The notes: generated by a model from the sequence alone, not told the origin. Counted from the stretch's first letter, positions 25,950 through 33,532 are shown. The stretch: 60,740 nucleotides of DNA from CAZHCA01 sp964530825 (GCA_964530825.1 CAZHCA010000026.1:1-60740), one strand, 5' to 3'. Numbers and translations: made by a program.

Positions 25950-26012
25950 GTTGTAAATGGGAAGCTCCCATCGGGTTGTAATTTTTTCCGATCTTGATCG
26001 AAAAGTAGAACT

Positions 26013-26816
26013 ATGCGCCGGCTGCTCATACCTACCGACTTTTCGGCCGAAGCCCAAAATGCCCTCGACTACGGGGTAGCCTTGGCCGACCAGATGAATA
26101 GTGCCATTACCCTCTTACATGTATTAGACGGGCATCCCTTCACCGGTGCTTACCCGGGGATGGACCAGTACCTACGCAAAAAGGTGGCCCAGCAACTGCT
26201 ACAGGAAATCAAACGCATCGAGGGGGCGGTATCCCACGCCGAAGGCATCCTCTCCAAGATCGTCCAGGGTCCGGTAGTCAAAGTAATTGCCGAGTTGGCC
26301 ACCGATTACCGTTATGATCTGATCGTAATGGGTACCGCAGGCGCAACCGGCTGGAAGGCACTGTTCGAGGGCAGCCATGCCAGCCGATTGGTTAAAGAGG
26401 CCCAGCTGCCCACTTTGATCATCCCGGAGCAAGCCCGCTACCGGGCACCGGTCCAGGTGGGGCTCGCCATCGACGATAAGCAGTTTCGTAACGATCAAAT
26501 CTTAGCGCCCCTGATTGCGCTCCTGAAAAAATTTGAAACTAACCTGCGGGTTTTTCACGTTGACACAGGCGAGGGCGACCTCGGGGCACAACGCCGTCTG
26601 GAAACAGCTCTGCAGTCCGTACCCCACGTCTACCACTACGAATTCGGTGCCCGCAGCATCGAACATTCCATTGAAGAATTCATCAAAGACTTCGACATTG
26701 AGCTATTGTGTATGGTGCACCACAGCCGGACCCTATTCGGCCGTTGGTTCACCCGCAGCCATACCCTTAGCGAAGTTTTACAGCCCTTGGTGCCTCTGTT
26801 GATCCTGCACGACTGA
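26013..26816 (+). CDS. Tandem universal stress protein
   Basis: 267 residues with two Usp domains. The first begins MRRLLIPTDFSAEAQNALDY and has GTAGATGWKALFEGSHASRL, a variant of the ATP motif. The second (about 145-267) is divergent and has no nucleotide motif. There is a 63-base gap behind the Trx-Usp gene with a small palindrome GGGAAGCTCCC but no operator box, so it is probably cotranscribed. Expected to be cytosolic. Confidence 0.85.
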   Translation: MRRLLIPTDFSAEAQNALDYGVALADQMNSAITLLHVLDGHPFTGAYPGMDQYLRKKVAQQLLQEIKRIEGAVSHAEGILSKIVQGPVVKVIAELATDYRYDLIVMGTAGATGWKALFEGSHASRLVKEAQLPTLIIPEQARYRAPVQVGLAIDDKQFRNDQILAPLIALLKKFETNLRVFHVDTGEGDLGAQRRLETALQSVPHVYHYEFGARSIEHSIEEFIKDFDIELLCMVHHSRTLFGRWFTRSHTLSEVLQPLVPLLILHD

Positions 26817-26829
26817 AGCCCGCCGTTCC

Positions 26830-26841
26830 TGATCAAAATCA
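26830..26841 (+). promoter_or_regulatory. TGAT-N4-ATCA operator, distal
   Basis: TGATCAAAATCA, centred exactly 22 bases (two helical turns) upstream of the proximal box at 26852. It shares flanking bases (ATTG) with the box at 32355. Confidence 0.6.
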
Positions 26842-26851
26842 TTGCCGGAGT

Positions 26852-26863
26852 TGACGATCGTCA
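26852..26863 (+). promoter_or_regulatory. Proximal TGA-N6-TCA operator
   Basis: TGACGATCGTCA, a perfect 12-base palindrome with the same TGA...TCA core. It is centred at -41.5 from the start predicted from TACCTTGA at 26887. Confidence 0.55.
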
Positions 26864-26864
26864 G

Positions 26865-26894
26865 TTTGTTGTGTTTCAGCGATCTATACCTTGA
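26865..26894 (+). promoter_or_regulatory. Predicted promoter for the helical periplasmic protein and CBS genes
   Basis: TTTG (26865-26868), 18 bases, then TACCTTGA (26887-26894). Two operator boxes lie directly upstream. This promoter probably drives the genes at 26946, 27728 and 28209. Confidence 0.5.
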
Positions 26895-26945
26895 GTATAC
26901 ACAGCAAAACGCTGTTGTTTTTCATTCATCTAAAATCCCTTAGCG

Positions 26946-27713
26946 ATGAAGAATTGGGTATGGACATTAGGGGTTATCGGTTTGGTCTTGCTCACTACAA
27001 GTCTCCAGGCCGTTCCAAGTTACGATCACTACGTCGCCCGCTTCGACCAAGCGTATCTGGCGCTCTGGCTGGCGACCGAAGACCACGAATTGACCGATGC
27101 CAAAAAACGCGTTCCGGCCCTGGCCTTTGCCTGGCAAAAGCTGGAGCGGCAATGGCAGGTACAGCCCGCTAGCGAAGCGCTTTCACCTACAGATGCTATC
27201 ATTATCCGGGATTGGTTAGACGATGCCTTTTACATGATTGACCTCGGCGAGCTCAACTACGCCCAGGTGTTGTTGAGCCATGCTCGCTGCGAGATCAGTG
27301 CCATCCGGCAAGCCCAGGGGCAGCATTACTTTTTTGACTACTTGATTGCGCTGTACGATGACGTCGACCTGATCGCCGAAGCTATGGCCGACGAGCAGTT
27401 GTGCCTGATGGAATGGCAGGAACTGGAGTACCTGGTTGGCAGGGCCCGTCGAGAATTCGATCCGGTCTTGATGACCTACCGCGATATGGAGCTCTTCCGG
27501 CTCACGCCTGCGCGCAGAGTCGAGGTTATCGCATCTATCGATGCGGTAAAAAGACAATTATCAGAATTGGAGGTGAGTATGGCCTGTGCTGATCGCAACC
27601 AGGTCGAACGGCTGAGCGCCCAACTTGAACGAAATAGCCTGCAATTGCTGCGACTAATGAGCAACAGCCGCTCCGACGAACCGGCGTACGCCAGCTATTA
27701 TCCTTTTAACTAG
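26946..27713 (+). CDS. Helical periplasmic protein of unknown function
   Basis: 255 residues. The signal peptide is MKNWVWTLGVIGLVLLTTSLQA. The mature part is almost entirely helical and charged, with regularly placed Trp, Tyr and Leu (LAFAWQKLERQWQVQ, YDDVDLIAEAMADEQLCLME, LSAQLERNSLQLLRLM), suggesting a helical bundle. It has two internal cysteines (RCEISA, QLCLME) and a third in MACADRN. No CxxCH or other cofactor motif is seen. It lies behind two operator boxes and 14 bases before a CBS gene, so it belongs to the same regulon. I do not recognise a family. Confidence 0.7.
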   Translation: MKNWVWTLGVIGLVLLTTSLQAVPSYDHYVARFDQAYLALWLATEDHELTDAKKRVPALAFAWQKLERQWQVQPASEALSPTDAIIIRDWLDDAFYMIDLGELNYAQVLLSHARCEISAIRQAQGQHYFFDYLIALYDDVDLIAEAMADEQLCLMEWQELEYLVGRARREFDPVLMTYRDMELFRLTPARRVEVIASIDAVKRQLSELEVSMACADRNQVERLSAQLERNSLQLLRLMSNSRSDEPAYASYYPFN

Positions 27714-27727
27714 TAAAACACAAGCAA

Positions 27728-28189
27728 ATGAACGCAAATGAGCCAATCAAAACGATCATGACGAAGCGGTTGGTAACCGTGAGTCCGGATACCGATGCCC
27801 AAACGATCAGGGATATTTTTAACGATAACGACTTCCACCACCTGCCGGTAGTCGATGCCGGACAAGTACTGGTCGGCATCATTAGCCGCGAGGATTTTTT
27901 TAAGGTAAATTATATCCTGTCGCTCGGCCAAACCGGTCGGGTATGGTCCGAAAGAGAATATCAACGCCTGCGAGCTGCCGACTTTATGACCAAGTATCCC
28001 TTGGTACTGGATCCCGAGGATACCATTGGCTTGGCTGCCGATATTTTCTTGGCCAACCAATTCCACGCGCTACCCATCGTCGACGACAATGCACTGGTCG
28101 GTATCGTGACCACCCACGATTTATTGAAGTATGGCTTTGGCGCCCGTACCTTGATCAACGATCATAGCACGCTTCATGCCAGACATTAA
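27728..28189 (+). CDS. CBS-pair (Bateman) domain protein
   Basis: 153 residues, made of two CBS motifs: IMTKRLVTVSPDTDAQTIRD with HHLPVVDAGQVLVGIISRED, and DFMTKYPLVLDPEDTIGLAA with HALPIVDDNALVGIVTTHDL. CBS pairs bind adenine nucleotides (AMP, ATP, SAM) and report energy state; this one stands alone with no effector domain. Similar stand-alone CBS proteins accompany Usp proteins in oxygen-limitation regulons such as that of DosR. It is 14 bases behind the helical periplasmic protein gene. Confidence 0.9.
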   Translation: MNANEPIKTIMTKRLVTVSPDTDAQTIRDIFNDNDFHHLPVVDAGQVLVGIISREDFFKVNYILSLGQTGRVWSEREYQRLRAADFMTKYPLVLDPEDTIGLAADIFLANQFHALPIVDDNALVGIVTTHDLLKYGFGARTLINDHSTLHARH

Positions 28190-28208
28190 TAAAACCGAAC
28201 GATTCACT

Positions 28209-28649
28209 ATGCAGTATTCCGCCGCCACCATTGGAAAGGTCATGAGTACGCCCGTTCACACAGTCGTACCTGATGACCCGATGGAGCAGGTCAAGTCGAT
28301 TTTCGAAACCCACCGGGTACACCACATACCCGTTGTGGAAGATGGCCGTGTGGTGGGTATCATCAGTAAATCAGACTACCTGTATCTGCTTCATAGCTTT
28401 TCTCTCTTCAAATCCCGCACCAGCGAGCTATTCAACCAAGCCGTTTTGCGCTCGCTCCTGGTGAGTGAAGTCATGACGCGGCAGGTAGTGACTGTAGGTG
28501 TTAATGACTCCTTGCAAGTCGCTGCCGACATCTTTCGCGAGAATTACTTCCACGCCCTGCCGGTAGTAGACAAAGACGATCGCTTGCAAGGTATCGTCAC
28601 CACCTACGACCTGATCAACTATGCCTTTCCGGCGGTCTACGCCGGGTAG
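28209..28649 (+). CDS. CBS-pair (Bateman) domain protein
   Basis: 146 residues from the ATG at 28209 (MQYSAATIGKVMSTPVHTVV); an upstream in-frame ATG at 28176 would overlap the previous gene by 14 bases. It has two CBS motifs (HHIPVVEDGRVVGIISKSDY and HALPVVDKDDRLQGIVTTYD) separated by a helical linker with LFKSRTSELFNQAVLRSLLV. It is a paralogue of the neighbour at 27728. No effector domain. It is followed by a strong hairpin, which ends this unit. Confidence 0.9.
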   Translation: MQYSAATIGKVMSTPVHTVVPDDPMEQVKSIFETHRVHHIPVVEDGRVVGIISKSDYLYLLHSFSLFKSRTSELFNQAVLRSLLVSEVMTRQVVTVGVNDSLQVAADIFRENYFHALPVVDKDDRLQGIVTTYDLINYAFPAVYAG

Positions 28650-28677
28650 GGGAAATCCTATACCGGGGAAAGGCAAA

Positions 28678-28711
28678 AGGAGATGACTTGCCGAAAAGCG
28701 TGTCATCTCCT
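28678..28711. terminator. Bidirectional terminator hairpin
   Basis: AGGAGATGAC pairs with GTCATCTCCT across a 14-base loop. It lies between the convergent CBS gene (ends 28649) and Usp gene (ends 28723). Confidence 0.7.
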
Positions 28712-28722
28712 CTTCCATTTTA

Positions 28723-29538
28723 CTACTCTTTAAAGACGAGCAGTGGGATCTTGGAGTGAAAGGTCATCTTTTTGGTAAAACTGCTGTGGAAAAGCCTTTC
28801 CCACAGCCTCCGGCGGGGAATAAACAGCGAGAGCAGTTGAATGTCTTCCTCCTCCAAGTATTTTTCTAGGCCCGACATGACCGACTTGCCGGAGATCACG
28901 GCCAGGTCCGCAAAGCGGTCGGGTAATCCCTTAATACTGATCGAACGGGCCTCAGGGGTATCGACATCCTCCCCCTTTACGACGTGTACGACCTTGATCT
29001 GCGCGTCGAAAATTTGGGCAAAGTCGATCAGTTGTTCGAAATAGGACTGATCGGCCGGGTGAAAATCCGTTGCGTAGGCAATGCGTTTGATCGGACTGAA
29101 TTTGGCATCGCCCGGGATGGCCATCACCGGACAGGGCGCGTTCATCATGGTCTGGGTCGTGACGCTACCTAAGAACTTCTCGATGGGGTTGCGTTCCCCC
29201 TTAGTACCCATTACGATCAGGCCATGGCTACGGTCTTTAGCTTCGTCTACAATTTCTTGGGCAACGAAGATCCCATAATCTACCCGGATGTTGTCGATGA
29301 CATCGTAAGCTTTGTGCTCTTCGACAAGAAGCTCTACCTCGCCGCGAATCTGCTTCTCCTGCTCAGCGATCATCTCATCAATCTGATGGTAGGGGATAGT
29401 GCTCGCATCATGAATAGGGAGGTGGAAGATGCGCAACAAATCGATTTTGGTATTTAAAGCACGGGCTAAATCTAAAGCATACTCAAACGCTTTAACGGAG
29501 CAAACCGACAAATCGGTAGGGAAGAGGATTTTTTCCAT
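28723..29538 (-). CDS. Tandem universal stress protein
   Basis: 271 residues with two Usp domains. The first starts MEKILFPTDLSVCSVKAFEY and carries GTKGERNPIEKFLGSVTTQT, matching the G-2x-G-9x-GS ATP motif; the second (from IKRIAYATDFHPADQ) lacks a nucleotide motif. Domain order and length match the other Usp proteins here. I see no TGAT-N4-ATCA box upstream, unlike its neighbours, so it may be controlled differently. Confidence 0.88.
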   Translation of the reverse strand: MEKILFPTDLSVCSVKAFEYALDLARALNTKIDLLRIFHLPIHDASTIPYHQIDEMIAEQEKQIRGEVELLVEEHKAYDVIDNIRVDYGIFVAQEIVDEAKDRSHGLIVMGTKGERNPIEKFLGSVTTQTMMNAPCPVMAIPGDAKFSPIKRIAYATDFHPADQSYFEQLIDFAQIFDAQIKVVHVVKGEDVDTPEARSISIKGLPDRFADLAVISGKSVMSGLEKYLEEEDIQLLSLFIPRRRLWERLFHSSFTKKMTFHSKIPLLVFKE

Positions 29539-29602
29539 GGTAAAAGGTTTTACAAGTGACTGTATCGGAACAACAATGTACTATGCCAAATGTGTAAAGA
29601 TT

Positions 29603-29634
29603 AAAAAAAGGCTGCCATCACAAAGACGACAGCC
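29603..29634 (-). terminator. Rho-independent terminator of the 30.9-29.8 kb operon
   Basis: On the minus strand GGCTGTC pairs with GGCAGCC (one G-T wobble) across an 11-base loop, followed by seven T. It lies downstream of the CBS gene that ends at 29761. Confidence 0.7.
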
Positions 29635-29760
29635 CAATCCTAGTCGCAAAAGCCAAATGTTGTCCTCAAATTTTAATCAGTATAGATTGCAATAATATTT
29701 CAAATTATACTACATGTTGTCGTCTTCAATTTGCCTAGTAGTCGCTAACTCCCTTGCGAT

Positions 29761-30189
29761 CTATAACGTGTCGGAAGTAGCGACAAACCGGATGACGTCG
29801 CGTGTCGTGATGATGCCCACCACCTGTCCACCCTCTACGACGGGCAGCGATTGGATGTTGTTCTTATTGAACAAAAAAGCCGCTTCGGAAATACTCGATT
29901 CCGGAGTAATACTCAATGGGTTGGGCGTCATCAGGTCATATATTGAAATGGCTTTGTTCAGACTTGCTTCATCGCAGCTGCTCAGCATCGGTACCTTAAA
30001 ACTGAAGGTCTTCAGTACGTCGCTGGCGCTGAGCAAGCCCACCAGTTGGCCTTTTTCATCCAGTACGGGTAAGTGATGGATGTCCATCTCGAAGAACAGC
30101 CGGCAAAGCTGGGTAAAGCTGTGGTTGACGTGTGCGAATAAGACGTTTTTGGTCATTACGTCGCCCACGGTAATGGTCGTTTGAATCAT
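29761..30189 (-). CDS. CBS-pair (Bateman) domain protein
   Basis: 142 residues, third CBS-pair protein of the cluster. Its motifs are VMTKNVLFAHVNHSFTQLCR with HHLPVLDEKGQLVGLLSASD, and LMTPNPLSITPESSISEAAF with QSLPVVEGGQVVGIITTRDV. It is the last gene of a three-gene operon; its ATG overlaps the stop of the gene before it (ATGA). An adenine-nucleotide-sensing role is expected from the fold, with an unknown partner. Confidence 0.9.
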   Translation of the reverse strand: MIQTTITVGDVMTKNVLFAHVNHSFTQLCRLFFEMDIHHLPVLDEKGQLVGLLSASDVLKTFSFKVPMLSSCDEASLNKAISIYDLMTPNPLSITPESSISEAAFLFNKNNIQSLPVVEGGQVVGIITTRDVIRFVATSDTL

Positions 30190-30569
30190 GGCTGTTGATA
30201 TTTTTGTTGGAAGTGATATTCAGAGGCCGCCCCTTTGCGCTCTTGGACCGCCAAGGTCCAGTGATCGGTGGCCGTGGTTTGCATCCACAGATTACCCGAA
30301 CGGCGGAATACTTGAGCATTTAGACCGAAAGAGTCCATCAGGATTTCTTCCAGTTGGCGTACCATCATCTGGTCGTTAATTTCGAGTTGATCCGGACAAT
30401 CCTCCATGCAGTAAGTCTCGATGGTCGTCTCCAGGTCCAGTTGGCTGTCTTTCGGCGATCCCTCTCCTGCCTGGTGCCTGCCGGAGTAAAATTCGATCTT
30501 GAGATGCGGGAACAATTGATTGAATTGCTCCTGCACGCTTTTCAACGTCTGATTTTTGCTGATTCTCAT
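30186..30569 (-). CDS. Small Usp/CBS-associated protein of unknown function
   Basis: 127 residues starting MRISKNQTLKSVQEQFNQLF. The pattern is an N-terminal helix (SVQEQFNQLFPHLKIEFYSG), a central acidic strand-rich part, and a helix with MMVRQLEEILMDSFGLNAQV followed by an FRRSGNLWMQT strand. The preceding gene encodes a paralogue with the same plan. I recall similar proteins in other Bacteroidota beside Usp and CBS genes, but no named domain. ATGA overlap with the CBS gene downstream. Its start lies inside the end of the preceding reading frame. Confidence 0.7.
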   Translation of the reverse strand: MRISKNQTLKSVQEQFNQLFPHLKIEFYSGRHQAGEGSPKDSQLDLETTIETYCMEDCPDQLEINDQMMVRQLEEILMDSFGLNAQVFRRSGNLWMQTTATDHWTLAVQERKGAASEYHFQQKYQQP

Positions 30570-30930
30570 GGCTTTTACTTTTCGGGATGTTAGGCAATAC
30601 ATACGGCTCCAGTGCTGTATCGTCGGCAAGGGTTTCCCAACATACTTCTTTGGCATTTTGCCGGCGAATACAGACGTGCAGTCCGTATATCTCTCGCAGC
30701 ATTTCACGTAATTGACCTACGATCGGGTAGTCGCGCAGATCAAAAAAACCAGTCGATTTTTCGGTCCTCACTTCTCCGACCCGCAGGTCTTCATCCAAAT
30801 CCCATTTGACCGGAGCTGGTTGGCCGGCAATCCTCCCCGGTAAGTAGAATGATAATTGCAACCCGGGATAAACCTCCTGAAACATGAGTCGCAATTCCTT
30901 TAGCCGATAACTATCTTTAATTCTCATCAC
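30376..30930 (-). CDS. Paralogue of the preceding small protein, run-on C-terminus
   Basis: 184 residues as read. Residues 1-120 match the plan of the downstream neighbour: MRIKDSYRLKELRLMFQEVY, PGLQLSFYLPG, VGQLREMLREIYGLHVCIRR, then a Trp strand. The last ~65 residues are the out-of-frame translation of the next gene's start and are rich in Gln, Arg and Gly. So the real protein probably ended near residue 121, and a small frameshift removed the stop; another frame has TAA at the right place. Alternatively it is a true 194-base gene overlap. Two TGA-N6-TCA boxes and a promoter (30949-30977) lie upstream. Function unknown. Confidence 0.6.
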   Translation of the reverse strand: MMRIKDSYRLKELRLMFQEVYPGLQLSFYLPGRIAGQPAPVKWDLDEDLRVGEVRTEKSTGFFDLRDYPIVGQLREMLREIYGLHVCIRRQNAKEVCWETLADDTALEPYVLPNIPKSKSHENQQKSDVEKRAGAIQSIVPASQDRILLRQAPGRRGIAERQPTGPGDDHRDLLHGGLSGSTRN

Positions 30931-30948
30931 GACAGGTGGCTTTTACCC

Positions 30949-30977
30949 TAAAAATAAGTCCTTGACGAACCACACAA
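30949..30977 (-). promoter_or_regulatory. Predicted promoter for the small-protein and CBS operon
   Basis: On the minus strand TTG (30977-30975), 18 bases, then TATTTTTA (30956-30949), 7 of 8 matches to TAnnTTTG. Operator boxes at 30980 and 31012 lie upstream. Confidence 0.5.
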
Positions 30978-30979
30978 GC

Positions 30980-30991
30980 TGATGATTGTCA
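30980..30991 (-). promoter_or_regulatory. Proximal TGA-N6-TCA operator
   Basis: TGATGATTGTCA on the plus strand, with a slightly imperfect inner part. Centred at -41.5 from the start predicted from the -7 element at 30956-30949. Confidence 0.45.
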
Positions 30992-31011
30992 GAAGCCTGT
31001 ATGATTTTTAT

Positions 31012-31023
31012 CAATTTTTAGCA
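31012..31023 (-). promoter_or_regulatory. Distal TGAT-N4-ATCA operator
   Basis: TGATTTTTATCA, a perfect palindrome in TGAT/ATCA, 32 bases (three helical turns) upstream of the proximal box. It falls just past the end of the Usp gene at 31028. Confidence 0.55.
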
Positions 31024-31027
31024 GCCG

Positions 31028-31975
31028 CTAGGCAGTAGCGGCTTTCACAACCAGCGTAGGGATGCTTTCATTGATCGTCAGCAGCTTTTCCGTGACGCTG
31101 CCCATCAACAGTTGCTCCACCTTGGAGTGGCCACGTGCACCTATAAGGATGAAATCGACGTCGTTCGTGCGGGCATAGTCATATAGGTAAGCTGCTGTAC
31201 CGGGCTCGCGTCTTTCCAGCAGTTGGGTTTGGATCTGGTTTTCTTGTTGCGGTACAAATTGCCGCAGAAAGGAGCGGAAAGCTTCTTGCCGGTCTTGCTC
31301 AACCACCGCTTTGAGCTCTTCGTGCGACCGGTCGGTCTGGAAAGTGCCTAGGTTCGGTAGGTCGTATACGTTAAGCGCTACGATCCGGGCCGGTTCGGTT
31401 AACCGCTCGTTAAGCTGAACAGCCGTTTGCAGCGCCCGGGCACTATCGGCCGAGAAATCGATCGGTACGAGCATTTTACGCAGCTGCTGACGCGACTGAT
31501 CCGGAACGATCAGCGCGTTGGTTTTAATGCGTTTAGCCAGGTTACGTGCCAGGATGCCATGCTGACTTACCCCGCTCTTCTGTCCGATAACTACAAGGTC
31601 AGCATTAAGATCATCGGCATTGATCAGCAATTCTACCAGCGGGTTGCCTTCTTTGAGCTGACAATTGAGGTAAACCGCTTGGTGCTTACTCAACCGCTCC
31701 CGGATACTTTCCTCCATCCGGCGCAGCATGTTGTTGTTTACTTTGGCCTGCCCCATAATTTCTTTAGCCCGTTCTGCCGTATCGGGATTGAAAAAATCGA
31801 TGCGTGGCATCACGTGTAGAAAATGGATCGAAGCTACCGGTACCTGTCCGGTAAAGAAATCAAGGTAATCGAGAATGGGTTGATCGGCAGAGTTCATCTC
31901 TAGCGCGACCATCATATTTGCCACCCGGTAAGCGGGAAGCTCCGATTGCGAGGTATGGGAAGGTGCTGCTTGCAT
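31028..31975 (-). CDS. Tandem universal stress protein
   Basis: 315 residues with two Usp domains. The first (about 15-160) lacks the full ATP motif (GQKSGVSQHGILARNLAKRI). The second (165-310) has RKMLVPIDFSADSARALQTA and GARGHSKVEQLLMGSVTEKL, a good match to G-2x-G-9x-GS. So the second domain is the nucleotide-binding one, the reverse of the neighbouring Usp proteins. Two operator boxes (32058, 32080) precede it. Cytosolic. Confidence 0.88.
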   Translation of the reverse strand: MQAAPSHTSQSELPAYRVANMMVALEMNSADQPILDYLDFFTGQVPVASIHFLHVMPRIDFFNPDTAERAKEIMGQAKVNNNMLRRMEESIRERLSKHQAVYLNCQLKEGNPLVELLINADDLNADLVVIGQKSGVSQHGILARNLAKRIKTNALIVPDQSRQQLRKMLVPIDFSADSARALQTAVQLNERLTEPARIVALNVYDLPNLGTFQTDRSHEELKAVVEQDRQEAFRSFLRQFVPQQENQIQTQLLERREPGTAAYLYDYARTNDVDFILIGARGHSKVEQLLMGSVTEKLLTINESIPTLVVKAATA

Positions 31976-32057
31976 AACGGTCGATTTAATGAGAAAAAGC
32001 CTGGATCCCCCAGGATTACTTAGGTTGTAAAATCGACCATGAGACTACGACCTGCAC

Positions 32058-32069
32058 TGATAGCCATCA
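32058..32069 (-). promoter_or_regulatory. Proximal TGAT-N4-ATCA operator
   Basis: TGATAGCCATCA, the middle of a longer perfect palindrome with 8-base arms GCACTGAT/ATCAGTGC. Located 22 bases from the box at 32080, the same spacing as at 26830/26852. Confidence 0.6.
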
Positions 32070-32306
32070 GTGCGCATGCTGATTTTTATCAGGTTTAGGC
32101 CGGCGGTCTTCGTAAGGCTGATCCTCTGAAAATGTGCCAGAGCTCTTCTCCCGCGCCCGTAAAATGACTATGGCCTGGAGGATGACCAGGATTGGAAGCA
32201 GAATCAAACCGATACCCGCCAAATAGGGGCTGCGTGAGAGGGCCATCAAGATTACGAGAACCATCAAAGCGGCAAAAATCCAGACCGTGAAGTGTTTGTA
32301 ATTCAT
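32067..32306 (-). CDS. Small two-helix membrane protein
   Basis: 79 residues. Two hydrophobic helices (FTVWIFAALMVLVILMAL and YLAGIGLILLPILVILQAIV) are joined by a short RSP turn, and the charged C-terminal tail (EKSSGTFSEDQPYEDRRPKP) ends in HAH. It lies upstream of a Usp gene and has its own TGAT-N4-ATCA box (32355), which supports a real gene. Its end overlaps the operator box of the next gene. No family is recognised. Confidence 0.65.
   Translation of the reverse strand: MNYKHFTVWIFAALMVLVILMALSRSPYLAGIGLILLPILVILQAIVILRAREKSSGTFSEDQPYEDRRPKPDKNQHAH
32080..32091 (-). promoter_or_regulatory. Distal TGAT-N4-ATCA operator for the Usp gene
   Basis: TGATTTTTATCA, identical to the box at 31012. 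It is embedded in the last codons of the small membrane protein gene. Confidence 0.6.
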
Positions 32307-32354
32307 AATTAGAAGATTGCTTCCTAAGGTTGCAATTTTTTTGGGGACGGGAAT

Positions 32355-32366
32355 TGATGAAAATCA
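32355..32366 (-). promoter_or_regulatory. TGAT-N4-ATCA operator for the membrane protein gene
   Basis: TGATGAAAATCA. Its centre is 29.5 bases before an AACCTTAG -7 element (minus strand, 32331-32324), again giving -41.5. It is followed by CATTG as at 26830. Confidence 0.6.
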
Positions 32367-32461
32367 TTGATGGCAGCACGCTTTTTGAAGACCGCCCGGG
32401 CTCCGCCAGCGCGAAACCCGGGTGGCATCAATAACCGGATGCTGAAATGGCTGTTGGCCCC

Positions 32462-33358
32462 CTATTGTACCGGCTCCACGTCGTACCCCGCTTCTCTGAG
32501 CAGGGCAACAACGCCCTGATCCCCTCCGAGGTGTCCGGCTCCGACGGCGAAAAAGGTAGGCCCCCCCTGCATCATCTCCGACATTACCGGAATCCAATTG
32601 CGGTTACGGTTGACCAATAACAGGTTTTCGTACTCGGCCAGCTCACCGCCTTCCGACTGGATCAGCGACTGCATGCCCTGAATGTCCTGTTCCTTATACA
32701 TTTTGACCATGCGCTCGAACTGTTCGTCTGAGCCCCCCTCGGATTGAATGGTTTCTACAAGCATACGCGCCTGGACCTGGTAGGGTATGCTATCGAACAT
32801 ACTCATCTGGTAGGCGGCGGTCTCGAGACCGCCAATGCTCTTACCCTGACTTTTAGCCAATTTCAAGATTTCCATTTCGTAAGAAACGAGGCTGCCCTGC
32901 TGCTGCGCCGCCATCATGCCTTCGCCGCCCATGGCCGATAGGAACATAGGTTTGATTCGATCCAAGAAGGCCATGGGAAGGCCCATTTTGCTAAAGTGGC
33001 CGGCGACGAGCTGGTATTCTTCTTCAGTGAGCAGGTCGCTGAGGGTGGTGTCGCCCACCATGAAAGCCTGCATCAATAAGGGCATGAGCGCTGACATGTC
33101 GTCCATCTCGTCCATATTGATCTCGAAGGTGACCGTTTGTGCGGTTTCGATCGCCGACCTGGTAGCATTGTTTAAGAAGAAATCTTCTTTATTAATCATG
33201 TGGATCGTTCCGTACAGGTAGGACGGTGCTGCCAGTTCCTGACCGGAAATCTTCCACAGCAAGGCTTTTTCGGTCGGAACGCTGGATGGTTGGGCGATAC
33301 CCATTACCAAAACGGATGCGAGCAGCATCCCTATCATAACAAAAGATCGGTACAACAT
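32462..33358 (-). CDS. TraB/GumN family protein
   Basis: 298 residues with signal peptide MLYRSFVMIGMLLASVLVMG. The family marks are PSYLYGTIHMI near residue 46, with the GT-H pair, NRNRNWIPVM near 257, and FFAVGAGHLGGDQGVVALL with REAGYDVEPV at the C-terminus, where the GxGHLxGxxG block holds a conserved His. TraB/GumN proteins are thought to be metal-dependent proteases of the Tiki type; in bacteria their substrates are unknown. Periplasmic or lipid-associated. A single gene, with no operon partner visible. Confidence 0.85.
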   Translation of the reverse strand: MLYRSFVMIGMLLASVLVMGIAQPSSVPTEKALLWKISGQELAAPSYLYGTIHMINKEDFFLNNATRSAIETAQTVTFEINMDEMDDMSALMPLLMQAFMVGDTTLSDLLTEEEYQLVAGHFSKMGLPMAFLDRIKPMFLSAMGGEGMMAAQQQGSLVSYEMEILKLAKSQGKSIGGLETAAYQMSMFDSIPYQVQARMLVETIQSEGGSDEQFERMVKMYKEQDIQGMQSLIQSEGGELAEYENLLLVNRNRNWIPVMSEMMQGGPTFFAVGAGHLGGDQGVVALLREAGYDVEPVQ

Positions 33359-33532
33359 AGTGCTGTAGGTATTGGTGGTAAAAAAATGGCGTCTGCGTTC
33401 GGGTGTGCTCTAGAGCGGACTAATCCGTAAACGCAATTAAACGGCATTTGGCCTAAAACAAATGTATATTTTTTTAAAAATGCAGCCTGAAAGGTGGGAT
33501 TCGGGACTTCTGAACGGGCATCGCTATGCCGA

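Noticed and set aside
28176..28208. Upstream start for the second CBS gene
   Set aside because: It would overlap the previous gene and adds a polar stretch unlike CBS proteins.
29539..29700. FNR-type box before the Usp gene at 28723
   Set aside because: TGACTGTATCGG fails the TCA half; no TGA-N6-TCA match was seen.
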